A stretch of DNA of 64,000 bases from Agrypnia vestita (lineage: Eukaryota; Arthropoda; Insecta; Trichoptera; Phryganeidae): NCBI GenBank assembly GCA_016648135.1, contig JADDOH010024980.1:434001-498000 (forward strand), given 5' to 3'. The notes under the pieces were generated by a model. The model ran no database searches. It saw only the letters and a program-made list of their open reading frames with translations, and was not told the DNA's origin. Below are positions 46,690 to 58,700 of this stretch, piece after piece (within the stretch, counting starts at the first letter, position 1; every line of letters starts with the position of its first letter). Made by a program: the position numbers and the translations under genes.

Positions 46690-46862
46690 GTATAGATATA
46701 TATAGAAAATATATTAGAGGGAGTGGGAGCAGAAGGAGGTAAATTTTGCCTGTGTTGCTCGCCGGGTCGTAAAGGATAAGTATGCAAAATTTGGTGCACA
46801 TACGTCAAACGGTGTAGATTTGTATAGAGAACAGATAGACATTGTGTTTTTTAGATATAGAA
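46690..46862 (+). repeat. Dispersed repeat, 3' part
   Basis: Has ggaggtaaattttgcctgtg, a gtatgcaaaatttgg word and 'gtagatttgtatagagaaca', then agacattgtgttttttagatatag, matching the right end of the 40065-40485 element. Confidence 0.6.
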
Positions 46863-47404
46863 AGTGTTCGATGTTATACTGACATACAAAAAGTGTCATT
46901 TATTTCATTTCATTAGAACAACTTTCATGAAGATCTTCTTGGCTGGATTTGTATTTGCAGTAATTTCACTTCCCAAACTTTCTATCTTGACAGTTTGCTC
47001 GACCGATCTGCGCCCGTCCGATATGTTCGACCTTAGTTTGCCAATTTGTTCGTTCGTAAATTTATTAGAGAGATCCGGTTTAATGTAATGTACACAACTA
47101 ATAAATCCTGGACTTCCTTTTATGTGTCCAGAGTTGAGCTCTGTCTTGAATGTCCAAACATTTTATTTTATTTAAAAAAAAAGGTTTTTTTTGGAGATTA
47201 TTAATTCAACTAGTATTACTTGTGAAAAATGACGTATTTTACATGACGGTTCCTAAAGAATAAGTATTTACTTATTTTACTTATTTATAGCCGACACCCA
47301 TGAAATAGTAATAACGACTTTTATCAAAATATTTTAACTTTTTTTTATATTTCCCATGTCAGCAGTTATTGGTACTATTTTAAACTCTAACATAGTACCA
47401 ATAG

Positions 47405-47475
47405 GACGTTACATGAAGTTACGCGGACGGACGGACAGACAGACAATAAAATTAATATAATTGGGATATTGACAG
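47405..47475 (+). repeat. Dispersed repeat with gacggacagacagac
   Basis: Second copy of the short repeat at 44455-44545. Confidence 0.5.
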
Positions 47476-48684
47476 AAATTAATGAGAACAAAAATTATTC
47501 ACAGATATTGATCGGAAATATTTCCGATAGCACAGTTGTATAATGTGTTGTATCCATATAAGAATGTATGATTTTTCATGTAATGAATATTTCCAGTGAT
47601 TTTAAGTGTGTTGTATAATTTTGGTGCTAAGAAAATATAGGACTGTTGATAAAATGTTGTTCTTGCTCTCAGAACTGATGCGTGGAGTGTTTACTAATTA
47701 CCTTTTACCTACTGTGTTTGTGTAATTATACGTGAGAGGAGTGAAAACTGAGTGAGTAATTATACGTGAGAGGTAGTATTCTACGAGTCAGATATAAATT
47801 TGTCTAGCATCTAAAACAGTGCACTCCATAAAGAGGAGATCCGATTAATACCTAAAAGAGCGACAAATAATCGCCCCAAGAATAACTTTTTGTGGTCATT
47901 TAGCTGTCTCTAGTAAGGTTTTTGTTGCTCCTCCTCATACTAATTAAATAATCATGGTTATTATTTACTCCTGCTGATGAGAGACATAGCTGAAATCAAA
48001 ACTATAGTCAAGATTACATTACGCAACGTAATATCTGTTTATATTTTGTTTAAAAAAATTAAACTGATTATGTAAAATTAATGAATGATTATTGTATTTT
48101 CATCAGGAGTAGGTCACTTTGCCAAATTTTAAAGCGATTGTTGGTCAGAAAGTGGATCATATATAGATTACATTGTGCCTTGTTAATAGACTAAGTATGC
48201 GAAACTAAGTATTAAAAAATATTGAAAATTAATGTATCTTCGGAATACTCTTATTTTCATACTAAGCTTATCTTACTTTCTTACTTTTCAAAATGGTCTC
48301 TGTGAGCGAGGCTCGAACCTCTGATCTACCTTATCACTGGGTAAGTTTCTAAGCATTTATTATGAGCACCTCAATTAAAATATTTTGTGGTTCAATCTGA
48401 TTATTTTAATACTTTGCACTAAACACACATTATGCATTTATTATTCCCTCACGTCGTGAGGTATGAAATAGTAATAACGACTTAACTGAGGTCGTTACAA
48501 AAATATAACCAAGTATGCGTTGTTCAAAATTCAGTTTATTTAAAAATATAAAATTTGATTTTTTCTGTTCTGTTCTGTTCTATTCTGAAATATGAACATG
48601 GAATACGTGTCTTATCAATATTGTCAATATTTTTTAATTAAACTAAAAACTTGTGCTACCCATAAAAAATAATTAAATTGCTTG

Positions 48685-48775
48685 TGTCCTGGAATGGAGC
48701 TCGAACCACAGATCACTGGATCACCAGACGGACATCATAAATACTGCACTAAAGAGCTACTCCTTAAATTACAAT
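48685..48775 (-). repeat. tRNA-like SINE head (minus)
   Basis: On the minus strand, a B-box-like tggttcgagctcc follows a 'gtctggtgatccagtgatct' segment. A similar but weaker patch is at 48290-48350. Not a complete tRNA. Confidence 0.45.
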
Positions 48776-49614
48776 AAGTGTTCATAAATTCACTACTCTC
48801 ATTGTTTAAGTTTTTAAATCATTTATATAGATACATATTTTAAAAACACTGACATTACACGTGAATTTATGATTCCATAAAGCGTGATAACTGGGTAGAT
48901 TGTGCAACGTGCCATTCCGTGCATGTTATGTGTTCCAAAGATAACACCCGTAATAAAGTTCACCGCCGCCGATACCATTGTGGCAGGTTTAGCTCATCTG
49001 ATGATTTTTATTTCGTGTTGATACTTAAGCGTATTCAGCGCGTTTCCTTGGGTGAGGTTTCTCTTGGAAAACGCGAAACAGTGGAGATTTATCGATACTG
49101 TAAACTGAGTTGACATTCTGTGCCATTCTGAATAAATAGCAATATTGAGATGTCGGATCTTTATCCCAACACTTAATAGACGAAAATCAGAATTAAAAAT
49201 AAACGACACGTAGGTAGACCGTCAGTATTCGGCGTTTGTCGTACTTTAATAAGAAGATTTGTATATTCTCACATATCTCTCTCAAAGTAAATGCCTTTAT
49301 TTGCGAAGTCCGATTTCTCCGGTCTAATCTGACAGCTGGACTCTGCCGCAAACGTAACCTCACATTCTCGTGTTTCGACTAAAATTACTTCAAATAAGTA
49401 CTAATTCTGTATTTAAGGCTTAGAGAAAAAATATTGTTTTATATGCACTTACTTATTTCTTCTCCCACAGCATCCCGATGTAAAATTATGGCAAAATTAT
49501 GATTGTCGAGTTGGACCATAGAAAATAGAAATTTTCTGTTACTAATATTTTGATGACCAATACTTTTTTCACTTTTACATATTAATTTAGCGTGGAGCTA
49601 GTTACATATAACGT

Positions 49615-49808
49615 GCTTGGTGGTCTAGTTGTTAAGACACTTATAACAACTACAGCATAGTGATCCAGTGTTCACGGGCTCAAGCCTCATTCCAAAGCAT
49701 TTAGTTCGTTTTACTTTTCATAGCACAGGCGTTTAGATGTACTTGAAAAAAGTTAGAATATTATGTTACACGTATTCTGTGTGCGTATCTCTATTTTAAA
49801 AAAAATAT
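49615..49808 (+). mobile_element. tRNA-derived SINE
   Basis: Same family as 35765-35946: tggtggtctagttgttaaga head, diverged B box (gggctcaagcctc), 'catagcacaggcgttta' body and tattctgtgtgcgtatctct before an A-rich tail. Confidence 0.65.
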
Positions 49809-50604
49809 TTTTGCGTAGTGTAGAAGAGTGAAACCTTTACATGTTAATTTATTTCTGAGACCAAAGCTTCGTCGGTGGACATGCACCATCAGTGATTTTT
49901 TATATTGATTTATCTTGACATTTTCAAAAATAATTTGCTCTGTCTTAAATCTTGAAGTTCTTAACATATTTCTCGAAACTCACTTTTTCAGGCTTTTAGA
50001 TATGATATTTCAAAAACTACTAAACCGATTTTTTTTAATTTTGATTAATGAATATCATAACTTTTTTCTACTGTTAAAATAGCGAAAATGGTGTCCTATT
50101 CATTGATTAAATAATAGACAGACGTTGCAAATTATGCTATCCTATATTTAAAAAGGGAAAAAATCAACCTTATGATCGGATAGATAGATCCCTTTCCGTA
50201 CCTTTTTGCCACTCAGATTCGATGAGGCCCATTTCCAAACACTTTACACCTCTTTCCTTATCTTTTAAGGCATACTAATGATTATCTTTTTACTTCGCGA
50301 TAAGATTCTGTAATTTTCTCACCTCATTTTTGATTTCGTGCATTACTTAGCACTTTTCCTTGAACAATTTTGACTAGTCCGATTAAATAAAAAAATAATA
50401 TTTGTGATAATTTCTCGCTTATCGGAATTAAGCCTTTTGAAAACTTCACGGCGCTTCACAGCATAACAACCTGAATGAATAAATGAAAATGGTTTATTTG
50501 TATTCATATTTGTGAAGTTGTAATTTTTCAGAACAAAGTTCTGTTTATTTACATTCATATTTGTGTAGTTGTAATTTTTCAGAACAAAGTTCTGTGAAGT
50601 TTTT

Positions 50605-50885
50605 AAAACCAAATTAATTAGAAAGACATAAAGAAAAAACTCATCCACGAAAAAATATTTTGGCTACTACCGGGATTCGAACCCAGATCACCTCCTTTCC
50701 GGGGCCGGTGCTCTGATTACTAAGCTATAGGAGCCTTGTAGATTTCCGTGAATATATCGACCTTATATGTAATTCTCTTTTTTTTGGGAGGTGACCCGGG
50801 TTCGAATCCCGATAGTAGCCAAAATATTTTTTCGTGGATTATATTTTTCTGTATGTCTTTTTAATTGATTAATTAATTTGGTTAT
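50605..50885. repeat. Head-to-head tRNA-like repeats
   Basis: The left copy (minus, about 50610-50735) has a B box ggttcgaatccc and a plausible A box (tagcttagtaatcagag). The right copy (plus, about 50785-50880) repeats the 'gggttcgaatcccgatagta' part and its flank (ccaaaatattttttcgtgga). Together they form an inverted repeat of about 90-bp arms around a 90-bp centre. The anticodon arm does not pair, so these are read as tRNA-derived SINE copies. Confidence 0.55.
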
Positions 50886-51639
50886 GGTTTATTTGTTTCG
50901 TGCAAAATGAGTTCTTATTGCAATCCTTTGATTTTAAAATTATATGAAACGAAGTTAATTATTTCAGAGGTAAGTTTGTAGAATTCCCTAATCATACATA
51001 TGGAAATAAAAGCAATTATTTTTAAGTTCTACCTTTTAAATTTTCTGAGACGCGTTTCGTTTTATGAGGGCATTATCAATCTTAATATTTTACATTGAAC
51101 AATTTGTATTTATATTAAAAGTATCAGAAAGAGATGCTATATAATTTTAAGAATTAATTAAGGTTTTTGAATTTCTGCACGATTCTAATAAACAATTTAG
51201 TTAATTCTTATAATCGTGCAATAATCCAAAAACATATAGTGTTTTTTTATTTATAGTTTACAAAAAAGTTGTTTGGGAAGATTTCGGTTATGGAATAACT
51301 GCGAGGAGAGGATTTTCTTAAGACGCAAGTAGTGACTCTAATCCGAAGTTTAATTACCACACCGCAACTTCGGAATAAGTCTTAGACGATTCAAAGTTCC
51401 TGGAATCACTCTCAGGATAAAAAAAATTCTCGCAAATACTGCTTTTACAAAAAATTCCAGGACGAACAAATTAAAAATAATTAGGTATACTAAGGTAGAA
51501 ATGATTAAAAAAATAAGGTTAAAAAATAATTATTTTATTGGTGAACAAATTTATTTTTATGATTTTTTCGCTAGAACAGGCTAAGAGGCCCAAGTACAGA
51601 AGCGAGACACATCACAAAACAACCAGGCTAGGAAGAGAT

Positions 51640-51725
51640 TAATTTTGACTCCACCAGGAATCTAACCTGGAACCCTCTGTATGAGAAGCCGATGTTTTTC
51701 CCATTGGGCTACGAGGACCATTAAT
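51640..51725 (-). repeat. tRNA-like sequence (minus)
   Basis: The minus strand reads tggtcctcgtagcccaatgg at the head and ggttagattcctggtgg near the end, a weakened A box and B box. Probably SINE-derived. Confidence 0.45.
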
Positions 51726-51916
51726 GAATTAATGTAAAAAGTATTATAAAGTAAATTTTTAATTATGAATAAAGTCCATAGTAATAACAAATAATCTCTG
51801 TATGAGAAGCCGATGTTTTGCCCATTGGGCTACGAGGACCATTAATGAATTAATGTAAAAAGTATTATAAAGTAAATTTTTAATTATGAATAAAGTCCAT
51901 AGTAATAACAAATAAT
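51675..51916. repeat. 121-bp direct tandem duplication
   Basis: 51675-51795 and 51796-51916 are identical except for one noted difference, ttttt against ttttg. It is a recent duplication that copied half of a tRNA-like sequence. Confidence 0.93.
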
Positions 51917-52257
51917 CATAAGAGTTTTTTACGGATTAAAAACTTATTAAACTGTAATTCGTACTTAAAATGTATTCATAACTAAAAAATTTTAAATGTA
52001 TTTTGATATTCAAAATAGGTGTATATAAAAAACAATAATTTTAAATAATTACCGAAAAAACATCGCTTTCAAAGAAATAATAAAATAAGTATGAAGATAA
52101 GTTTACATACTAAAAATAGGTATAAGAAGGAAATTATTGTCATCCATGAAGACTTAATCTATGATAATTAATTTGTGTAATTTTATCACAATGCGGTGTT
52201 TATTTCCACTTTTCATCGCGAAATAATTATAAATGCTATTTTTACATTATAATCGCC

Positions 52258-52465
52258 ATCATCACTACAACCCCTGGTGGGTCTTGATCCCCTCAAGAGT
52301 CTTCCTCCACTCATCTCGGTCTTACGCCAGCTCTCTCCAGTTCTGGATCTTCATGGCAGACATGTCTTTGGCTATTTTATCACTTCATCTTATCATGTCA
52401 TATCAACAGGAATTTCGTTAATTTTTCAGTCATACTCTTCACATGACCCAATCCATGAAATCCTC
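52258..52465 (-). pseudogene. Second non-LTR RT family, C-terminal relic
   Basis: On the minus strand a GLGHVKSMTEK segment (about 52460-52425, the GHVxRM motif) is followed after gaps by MKIQNWRELA-stop-DRDEWRKTLEGIKTHQG (about 52355-52262). This is the usual end of another insect LINE reverse transcriptase. An internal stop and frame changes show it is dead. Confidence 0.65.
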
Positions 52466-52559
52466 CTTTTTTTTTAAATTTTGTAACGCTTAGGTCCTTA
52501 CACAGAATGTGGAGTTCATTATTGTAGCGCCTGTGGGCAAGCCCATTATCTAGAATGCG

Positions 52560-52830
52560 CCTTTTTACTCCCTTTCTTTTAAATCGTAGCGTCCGCGGTT
52601 TGCTGTCTGCCGGAAAAACTTTGGATCGATTTTTACCCGTGATCCAAACAAGCTGAAATTTTGCAGGCAGACTCATGGCGACGGTAAAAATGATTTCACA
52701 ATTTTCGTTTAAAAAAATTTAATAATTATAGCATAATTTTGGATTTTTCGAAATTTTAAAGTTTTTTTCAAATTGGAATCAATACAAATGAGTAATGAAC
52801 CCGACGCGTGCAGTAGGCATGAAACCTGAT
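52560..52830. repeat. Dispersed repeat, copy 1
   Basis: Shares 'aaactttggatcgattttta', ccgtgat, gcaggcagactc and tatagcataattttggattt with 63430-63700. Composition and lack of coding suggest a non-autonomous element; family not identified. Confidence 0.65.
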
Positions 52831-54424
52831 TCAATACGAAAGGTAGTATAGTAAAAACTTGGTTTTAATGGGTTAGTTTTTTTTACTTTCAAATGCGAAA
52901 ATTTCCTTTCAAATTATTATAATGCAAATTAAACTTAAACACATATTTAATACTAGTTACATATGGTTTTATTTTGTTTAATATGTATGGTTTTGTTTCA
53001 ATAGCCTACAATAATTCCTTTGTAGTGTAAAACTAGAAAACCTTTATATAAATATTTACAATCGTAATAAAAAAGACGGCATGTGCTCAGTAATATTTTC
53101 TGTTCATCGTTGATTTCGAAATACGCGAAAGTTATAGCTATTAAAATATTTAAGCTATTTCAATATTCATTCACGAATTGTTTCCTTTCATTAAAGTTAA
53201 TTTACGCGCTTATAGAGAAAACAACCTTGCATTGACATCACATGCATACCAAGATGTAGACAGACGGCTATGTACTTGAAAAATTGCTAATAATTATACG
53301 ATAATCTAAAATATAATTTATTATTGTGTAAAGTGTACCAAGATACGATTATGTATGTATATAATAACAGGTTCAGAATATGGGACATTTAAAAACTCAT
53401 TCGCCGCCGATTTTGTCATTGTTTGTTACTCTGTTTTTTCGTTATCCACGCATTTCCATTATGCCATTACAGAGCTATCATTATGATTGTATTTGTCAAG
53501 GTACAAAATTAAATTGTCATTAAAAATATTGTCCGGATGTATTTTTGGTTACATTCGTGTTATCGAATGATTGTTTTTTAATATACTGTATAAGTCATTT
53601 TAAAGGTACCAACTTTATACGCAGTTCGGAAACATTTTTATTCATAAATCCATAGTATTCTAAATAAAAACTAAATACTCCTGATGAATTATCGAAACGT
53701 ACCTACCACGTGAAAGAGATTCCAATTAAATTATTTTGCCATTTTGAACAAATATATTTATTTAGACATTTGCTTTTTAAAAACTGTTTCAGTGTGAAAG
53801 GGACAAAAAGTTTTTCTTTTAGTTCGTCACGAATGTCCAATAAAATGAGGTACCTATATAAAAATAAGTTTACGTCGTTGACTCTTCATGGTAAAGTATT
53901 CATTATATACAATATATCGTGTATTCCACCCAAGGTTAAAAAAAATATGTCAATCTCTCAATGCTTAGAAGTAAACCAACCGATTTTGAAAAGTTAATTT
54001 AATGCTATATTATCAGGTGCTCCGGATATTCTCATATTATATTACGAACCCACACAACTCGCTGATATGGCCAGGTATTGTTAATACCTGCAAGTTTTTT
54101 GGGAAATACTAAACTGACTAAGTTAATAATCCGATATATTGCAGCATATTATTGCTAGATTTGGCGTTCAAATTGTAAAGATTATTCATGACTATTGGAT
54201 AAATGGATAGTAAATATTAACAATGTTATTTATATTTGAGTTTAATTAGACATCTTTTATTTTAGTACGCTTGTTTTAAGAACATCAGAATCTCTTATCG
54301 ACAAGCGAAAAACTAATACTTCACCTACAAGAATTAAGGTTGTTAGTACGCTCATTAGACATATTTAACTGTAACTGGTTGCGGATATTTTATACAAACC
54401 GTATGTTTTTCGGAGAAACGATTC

Positions 54425-54465
54425 TCGACGTTTCGTTGAATTCTTATTCAACCTCATCAGGAGGA
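54425..54465 (-). ncRNA. Hammerhead-ribozyme-like core
   Basis: On the minus strand: CTGATGA (54460-54454), a perfect 6-bp stem II GTTGAA/TTCAAC (54452-54447 with 54440-54435) and GAAA (54434-54431). A 3-bp stem III ACG/CGT is possible. Confidence 0.5.
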
Positions 54466-55009
54466 CGACCTTTACCCGCGGAGGTAGAGAGTGGACTAAT
54501 TACTGGTTTCTAGGGCGTAATTTATATGCACTTTGTTGTGGAGTGTTCACTTTTTTTACAATAGAGGACGCCAGTGTGCAATATGTACTAGTTACGTTGG
54601 CGGACTTTACTGCGACGTCTCTCAAGGGTGGAATCAATGTCGTTAGAACAGGGCGCCAAATACTTGATAGTTTGTAACTGTCATCTCTATTGAAACTGGG
54701 ATGTTTGTATATTTCAATGAACTCCTAGCCACTACACTATATCGAAAATATCACTGCTCTCGGAAAAATGACAAAAAATAAGGCCAGTGTACGTTACTAA
54801 AATAAATTTTAGAAAGTAAATCGTGCGCCCTGTAATATTTTTATAGGTACAAATAGTTTGCTTCTTTGCTAAGACCTATATTTACTGTAATTTTGACGGG
54901 TCACGCGGGCCCGGCGGTAGCAACATCGTTAAGTTGTGGCTGGTTCCGGCTTTCTGGGCCGAGATTCAAGCTCCGTCTCCGGCCGTTTAATTTATTTTTT
55001 AATCATAAA

Positions 55010-55105
55010 TTCGAACGAAATTACGGATGTTTAACGAAGTTACAGACAGACAGACGGACGAAAAGACAGACGGACAATGAAATTGTCATACTTGTGGGAT
55101 AAACT
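55010..55105 (+). repeat. Dispersed repeat with gacagacagacggac
   Basis: Third copy of the 44455 family: aacgaaattacggatg, acagacagacggacg, then aatgaaattgtcat and gggataaa. Confidence 0.55.
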
Positions 55106-55596
55106 GCGTAAAATCATATCACGTTGTATCCTACGTCCATACCTGGACTACCACTATCTTGTTTCGTACAGTTGTTTATACACAAGTTAAACGGCCATGG
55201 TATTGCATGCAGTTGTTTTCACGAAGGTACATGATTCAATAGTAGTTCTAAGTCACGCACTACGTGTAATGGTAGTATGTTGTTAAAAAAAATAATTTAA
55301 GGACAGAAATACTTATCTAACAGCCGAGAAAAAAATTCATCTCCTTGAATAATTACTCAATCATTTATTTTTTTAGTCGGATCTCCTAAAAATATCGCTT
55401 GTTCGTTCACATTAACAGAATTTATTTCTTAGCGATTTTAAATCATGTTTTATATTTAAGACAAAACATCAAAGTTCAATAACAAAAAAATTAATGTTAA
55501 ATATATGTTACATCTTAAGTAAAAATATTTGTATGATGTAAAGAAACATATACATCATGCAAACGTTACATTATGACAAAGTAAGTATTTTATTTG

Positions 55597-55634
55597 TATA
55601 AATAGGCATTACTTGACTCTTTTACTCGCAGTAT
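55597..55634 (+). promoter_or_regulatory. Core promoter of UGT-E exon 1
   Basis: TATAAATA (55597-55604) is followed by ctcgcagta with its A at 55630, 33 bp on. The initiator word matches that of UGT-D. Predicted 5'UTR is about 140 bp, similar to D. Confidence 0.65.
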
Positions 55635-55769
55635 TGTCAAGTGTTTACTTAAGTAGTGAACTTTTTCTTTTAGTAAAAAAAATATACGTATTTATATACT
55701 TTACGAAAATAAATGTTTTTAAATAACTAAACATTTGTCTGAACGTTCTTCTCTTGACGTGCTAAAAAC

Positions 55770-58700
55770 ATGCACAATTCCATTCAATTAAAACTTAAAC
55801 TGCGCGTTATTGTTTTCTGTATATTTTGTAATATTTGCCATGGTGCCAGGATTCTAGGAATATTTCCAGTCCCATCTATCAGTCATCAAATAGTGTTCAG
55901 AGCGCTGATGGAAGATCTCGCCAAACGAGGTCATCACTTAGTGGTTGTGACTACAGATCCCGTCAACTACACGGAAAAAGAGTTCTCAAATCTCACACAA
56001 ATAGATGTTCACGATATTTCGTACAAGTTGTGGACTGACCATTTCAACTTTGCCAATCAAAAACTCGAAGACACCGGGAGTTTGTCGATTGTCACTTCAT
56101 TTTATAAAATCATGTATGATATAACGGAGGCGCAAATGACTACACCAGAAATGAAAAAATTGATGAATATTCCTCAACGGTTCGACCTCGTCATTGCTGA
56201 GTCTGTAGTACCTGTGATGTTAGCGTTTAAAGATCATTTCAGTTGTCCTTTAATTCTAATGTGTTCTTTCACTGGGTTTTTACAAAATTTCGACGCGTTC
56301 GGTCTCCCGTCGCATCCCCTCTTGTACGCCGATATATTTTCGCCGTACAACGTTGGAAATCTCAATCTGGCGCAGAAGTTTCATTTGGTTTATCAAGATG
56401 TATACTATAAATATCTATATTACTGGAAAATTTTACCGAAAATGAATGAACTCGCTAAAAAGCACTTTGGTCCGAGTGTCCGACCACTCGACGTGATTGA
56501 AAACAACGCGGATATGATGCTTTTGAACTTTCATCCAATACTAGGTGGCGTACGTCCTCTTGTTCCTGCCGTTATCCATATGGGGAGTATGCACATTAAA
56601 CCTGCTAAACCATTACCAGCTGTAAGTATAGAACTTTCATATGGAAAACTTTGATGTTTAATAGGTATTTAATTATGCTATTATTGCATTTGTTGTTCGA
56701 AAGTATGCTAATGGTTATTTATCTTATAGATATACAAGAAGTCTGGAAACAGAACATAAAATTCATCATACGTTTAATCCCATGCATTTTTATGTGTATT
56801 ACAAAGATAAGTTGTATTTTCATCAGCTACTCCTTTATAGTTATTCCTTCTTCAAGATAATGTAAAAAATACTAACAAGTTGGCATAAAAATATAATTGC
56901 CCATATTTTGTAATATAAAAACTATGAAGTCAAAATGGTGGATCCGAAAATATAGTGGTTTAAACCAAGTGAGTTTTGTGTTTAATTTATAGATTAGTTC
57001 ATTAAAAAAAAGATTATTATATGTAAATTAATGATTCACTGCTCATAAATGTATCAATGTTAAATGCGAACAGTTAACGCGATTTACAGAGTTCATGTGC
57101 CGAAAATGTTTGTTTTTTAAGAGCATGATAACTGTTCCTTTTTATGCTCATTTTCTAAAAAATACAGTGCGCGAGTAAGGACTAATGGTTAAACAGTTCA
57201 TTGATAAATCATTTACAGCTTGGTTATGTTACAAAATGTGACGCGCAATATAAAAGTGTAATAGCACCTACTGCGTAATGAAACCAAGTCTCTTAATTTT
57301 TTTTTGTATGGAAAATATATGATGATCTGAATATAAAACATGACTGAAATATCGTTTCCATGACATGTGTGCTTCTTATGACATTTGCCTAGTGATTTAA
57401 TGGTCGCGGGCCTCATTTGCCTCATTCTAGACCAGCAACTTATCTATTATTTAGGCGGTTAGCTATATTTGAACACAGTAAGAATATTATAGAGAAATAT
57501 TCCGTATACGCATCTCCATTTTAAAAAATCTTTGTTTATGATGTACGCGAGAATTGTGATCCTAAAATGCGTTTACACGGAGCGGTTAGTCGATATTTTT
57601 TCTTCTTTCGGCATTGTATACAAAATGGCATAGACAATGAAAGATAGCATCGTCCGAGCTAATTTCTGTAACTGTGAGTTTACATCAAGAAATATTCTAC
57701 ATTTTTAATATTTTTTAGCTACTTAATATAGAAATGTGTGTGTTGATAATGGGAGCACTTTAATTCTGCAATTATATACATTATCATGGAACATTAATTA
57801 GCATTTATTAATTAGAAAAACATTACAATGAGACTCATTTAAATCGGATGAAACTATTTTCAAATATTAATACAACGAATAAATGTATAGAAATTAGAGA
57901 TATAGAATCTGGAAACGTTGATATATATTTATTATGATTTGAATGCGTGTTCATGGGTATGTAAACAGGTATTCTTATCTTCTGTGTATAGTTTTCTGGG
58001 ATATTCTGTCGTGTATGTGTGACCTCTCTACACGGCAGAATATCCCAGAAAACTATACACAGAAGGTTGTGAACAGCTGTGAAAACCAGGACAGGTGTTT
58101 TGATAATGAAATTATTATAACAAGAAAAGATTTATATATTTAAAGTTATCATCAGTGGAGTAACAACCATTTGGCATACTTATGCGTATGAACTTGTTAA
58201 AAAATCTTAAAAAGTTCATTTTAAAGAAATTACATACAAATTATATAACTTTTGATACTAAAAATACAGCCACTAAAATAATTTGAATTGTCACAAAATT
58301 CATTATTTACCCAACATCATGGCACACACAGAACAGATGATATGTTTATAGTATATTCAAATCAATATTCCACACCTGTGGAGGTGTTTCCAAATTTTAT
58401 AATCTCACCCTCTTCATTGTATTTTATAAATTGTTTCGTGGTCTTCCATAGAGCCATGCTTTGTATCATTTTGTATGTAGTCCGCCGGGACAATTATATA
58501 ACAAAACAATATTCAGTTGGTGCACAATAGTAAAGATCTTTCCATTTAAGAAATACAATCGAATTAGTATGTGTAAGCCGTGCGTACGACGTACATTGTT
58601 TCATTGTATTGGTGTTTACGGTTATAAACACCCAACGAAATGTAGACAGCGGAATAATGTACCTAGTACGCACGGCTTACATATACTAAATTAATTGTTA

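Larger units (their letters stand above)
41883..55596. other. Long D-E interval, repeats but no UGT exon
   Basis: Scanned in the listed frames for VYFSLGSN, TQxGQQS and WWTEYVLRH; none was found. It holds repeat fragments at 42180, 42470, 44455, 44995, 45905, 46690, 47405, 48290-48350, 48685, 49617, 50600, 51640, 52260, 52560 and 54425, many annotated separately. The other stretches (for example 43000-44400, 45120-45900, 47500-48280) are AT-rich and show nothing recognisable. Confidence 0.6.

Noticed and set aside
50650..50735. Functional tRNA gene on the minus strand
   Set aside because: Anticodon-stem pairing fails and a partial inverted copy lies next to it.
53710..53997. 95-codon plus-strand ORF as a gene
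   Set aside because: Starts in AT-rich DNA, has no recognisable domain or splice partner, and is short enough to arise by chance.
41883..55769. Hidden exons 2-4 for UGT-D
   Set aside because: No VYFSLGSN, TQxGQQS or WWTEYVLRH equivalent was found on the plus strand in this interval.
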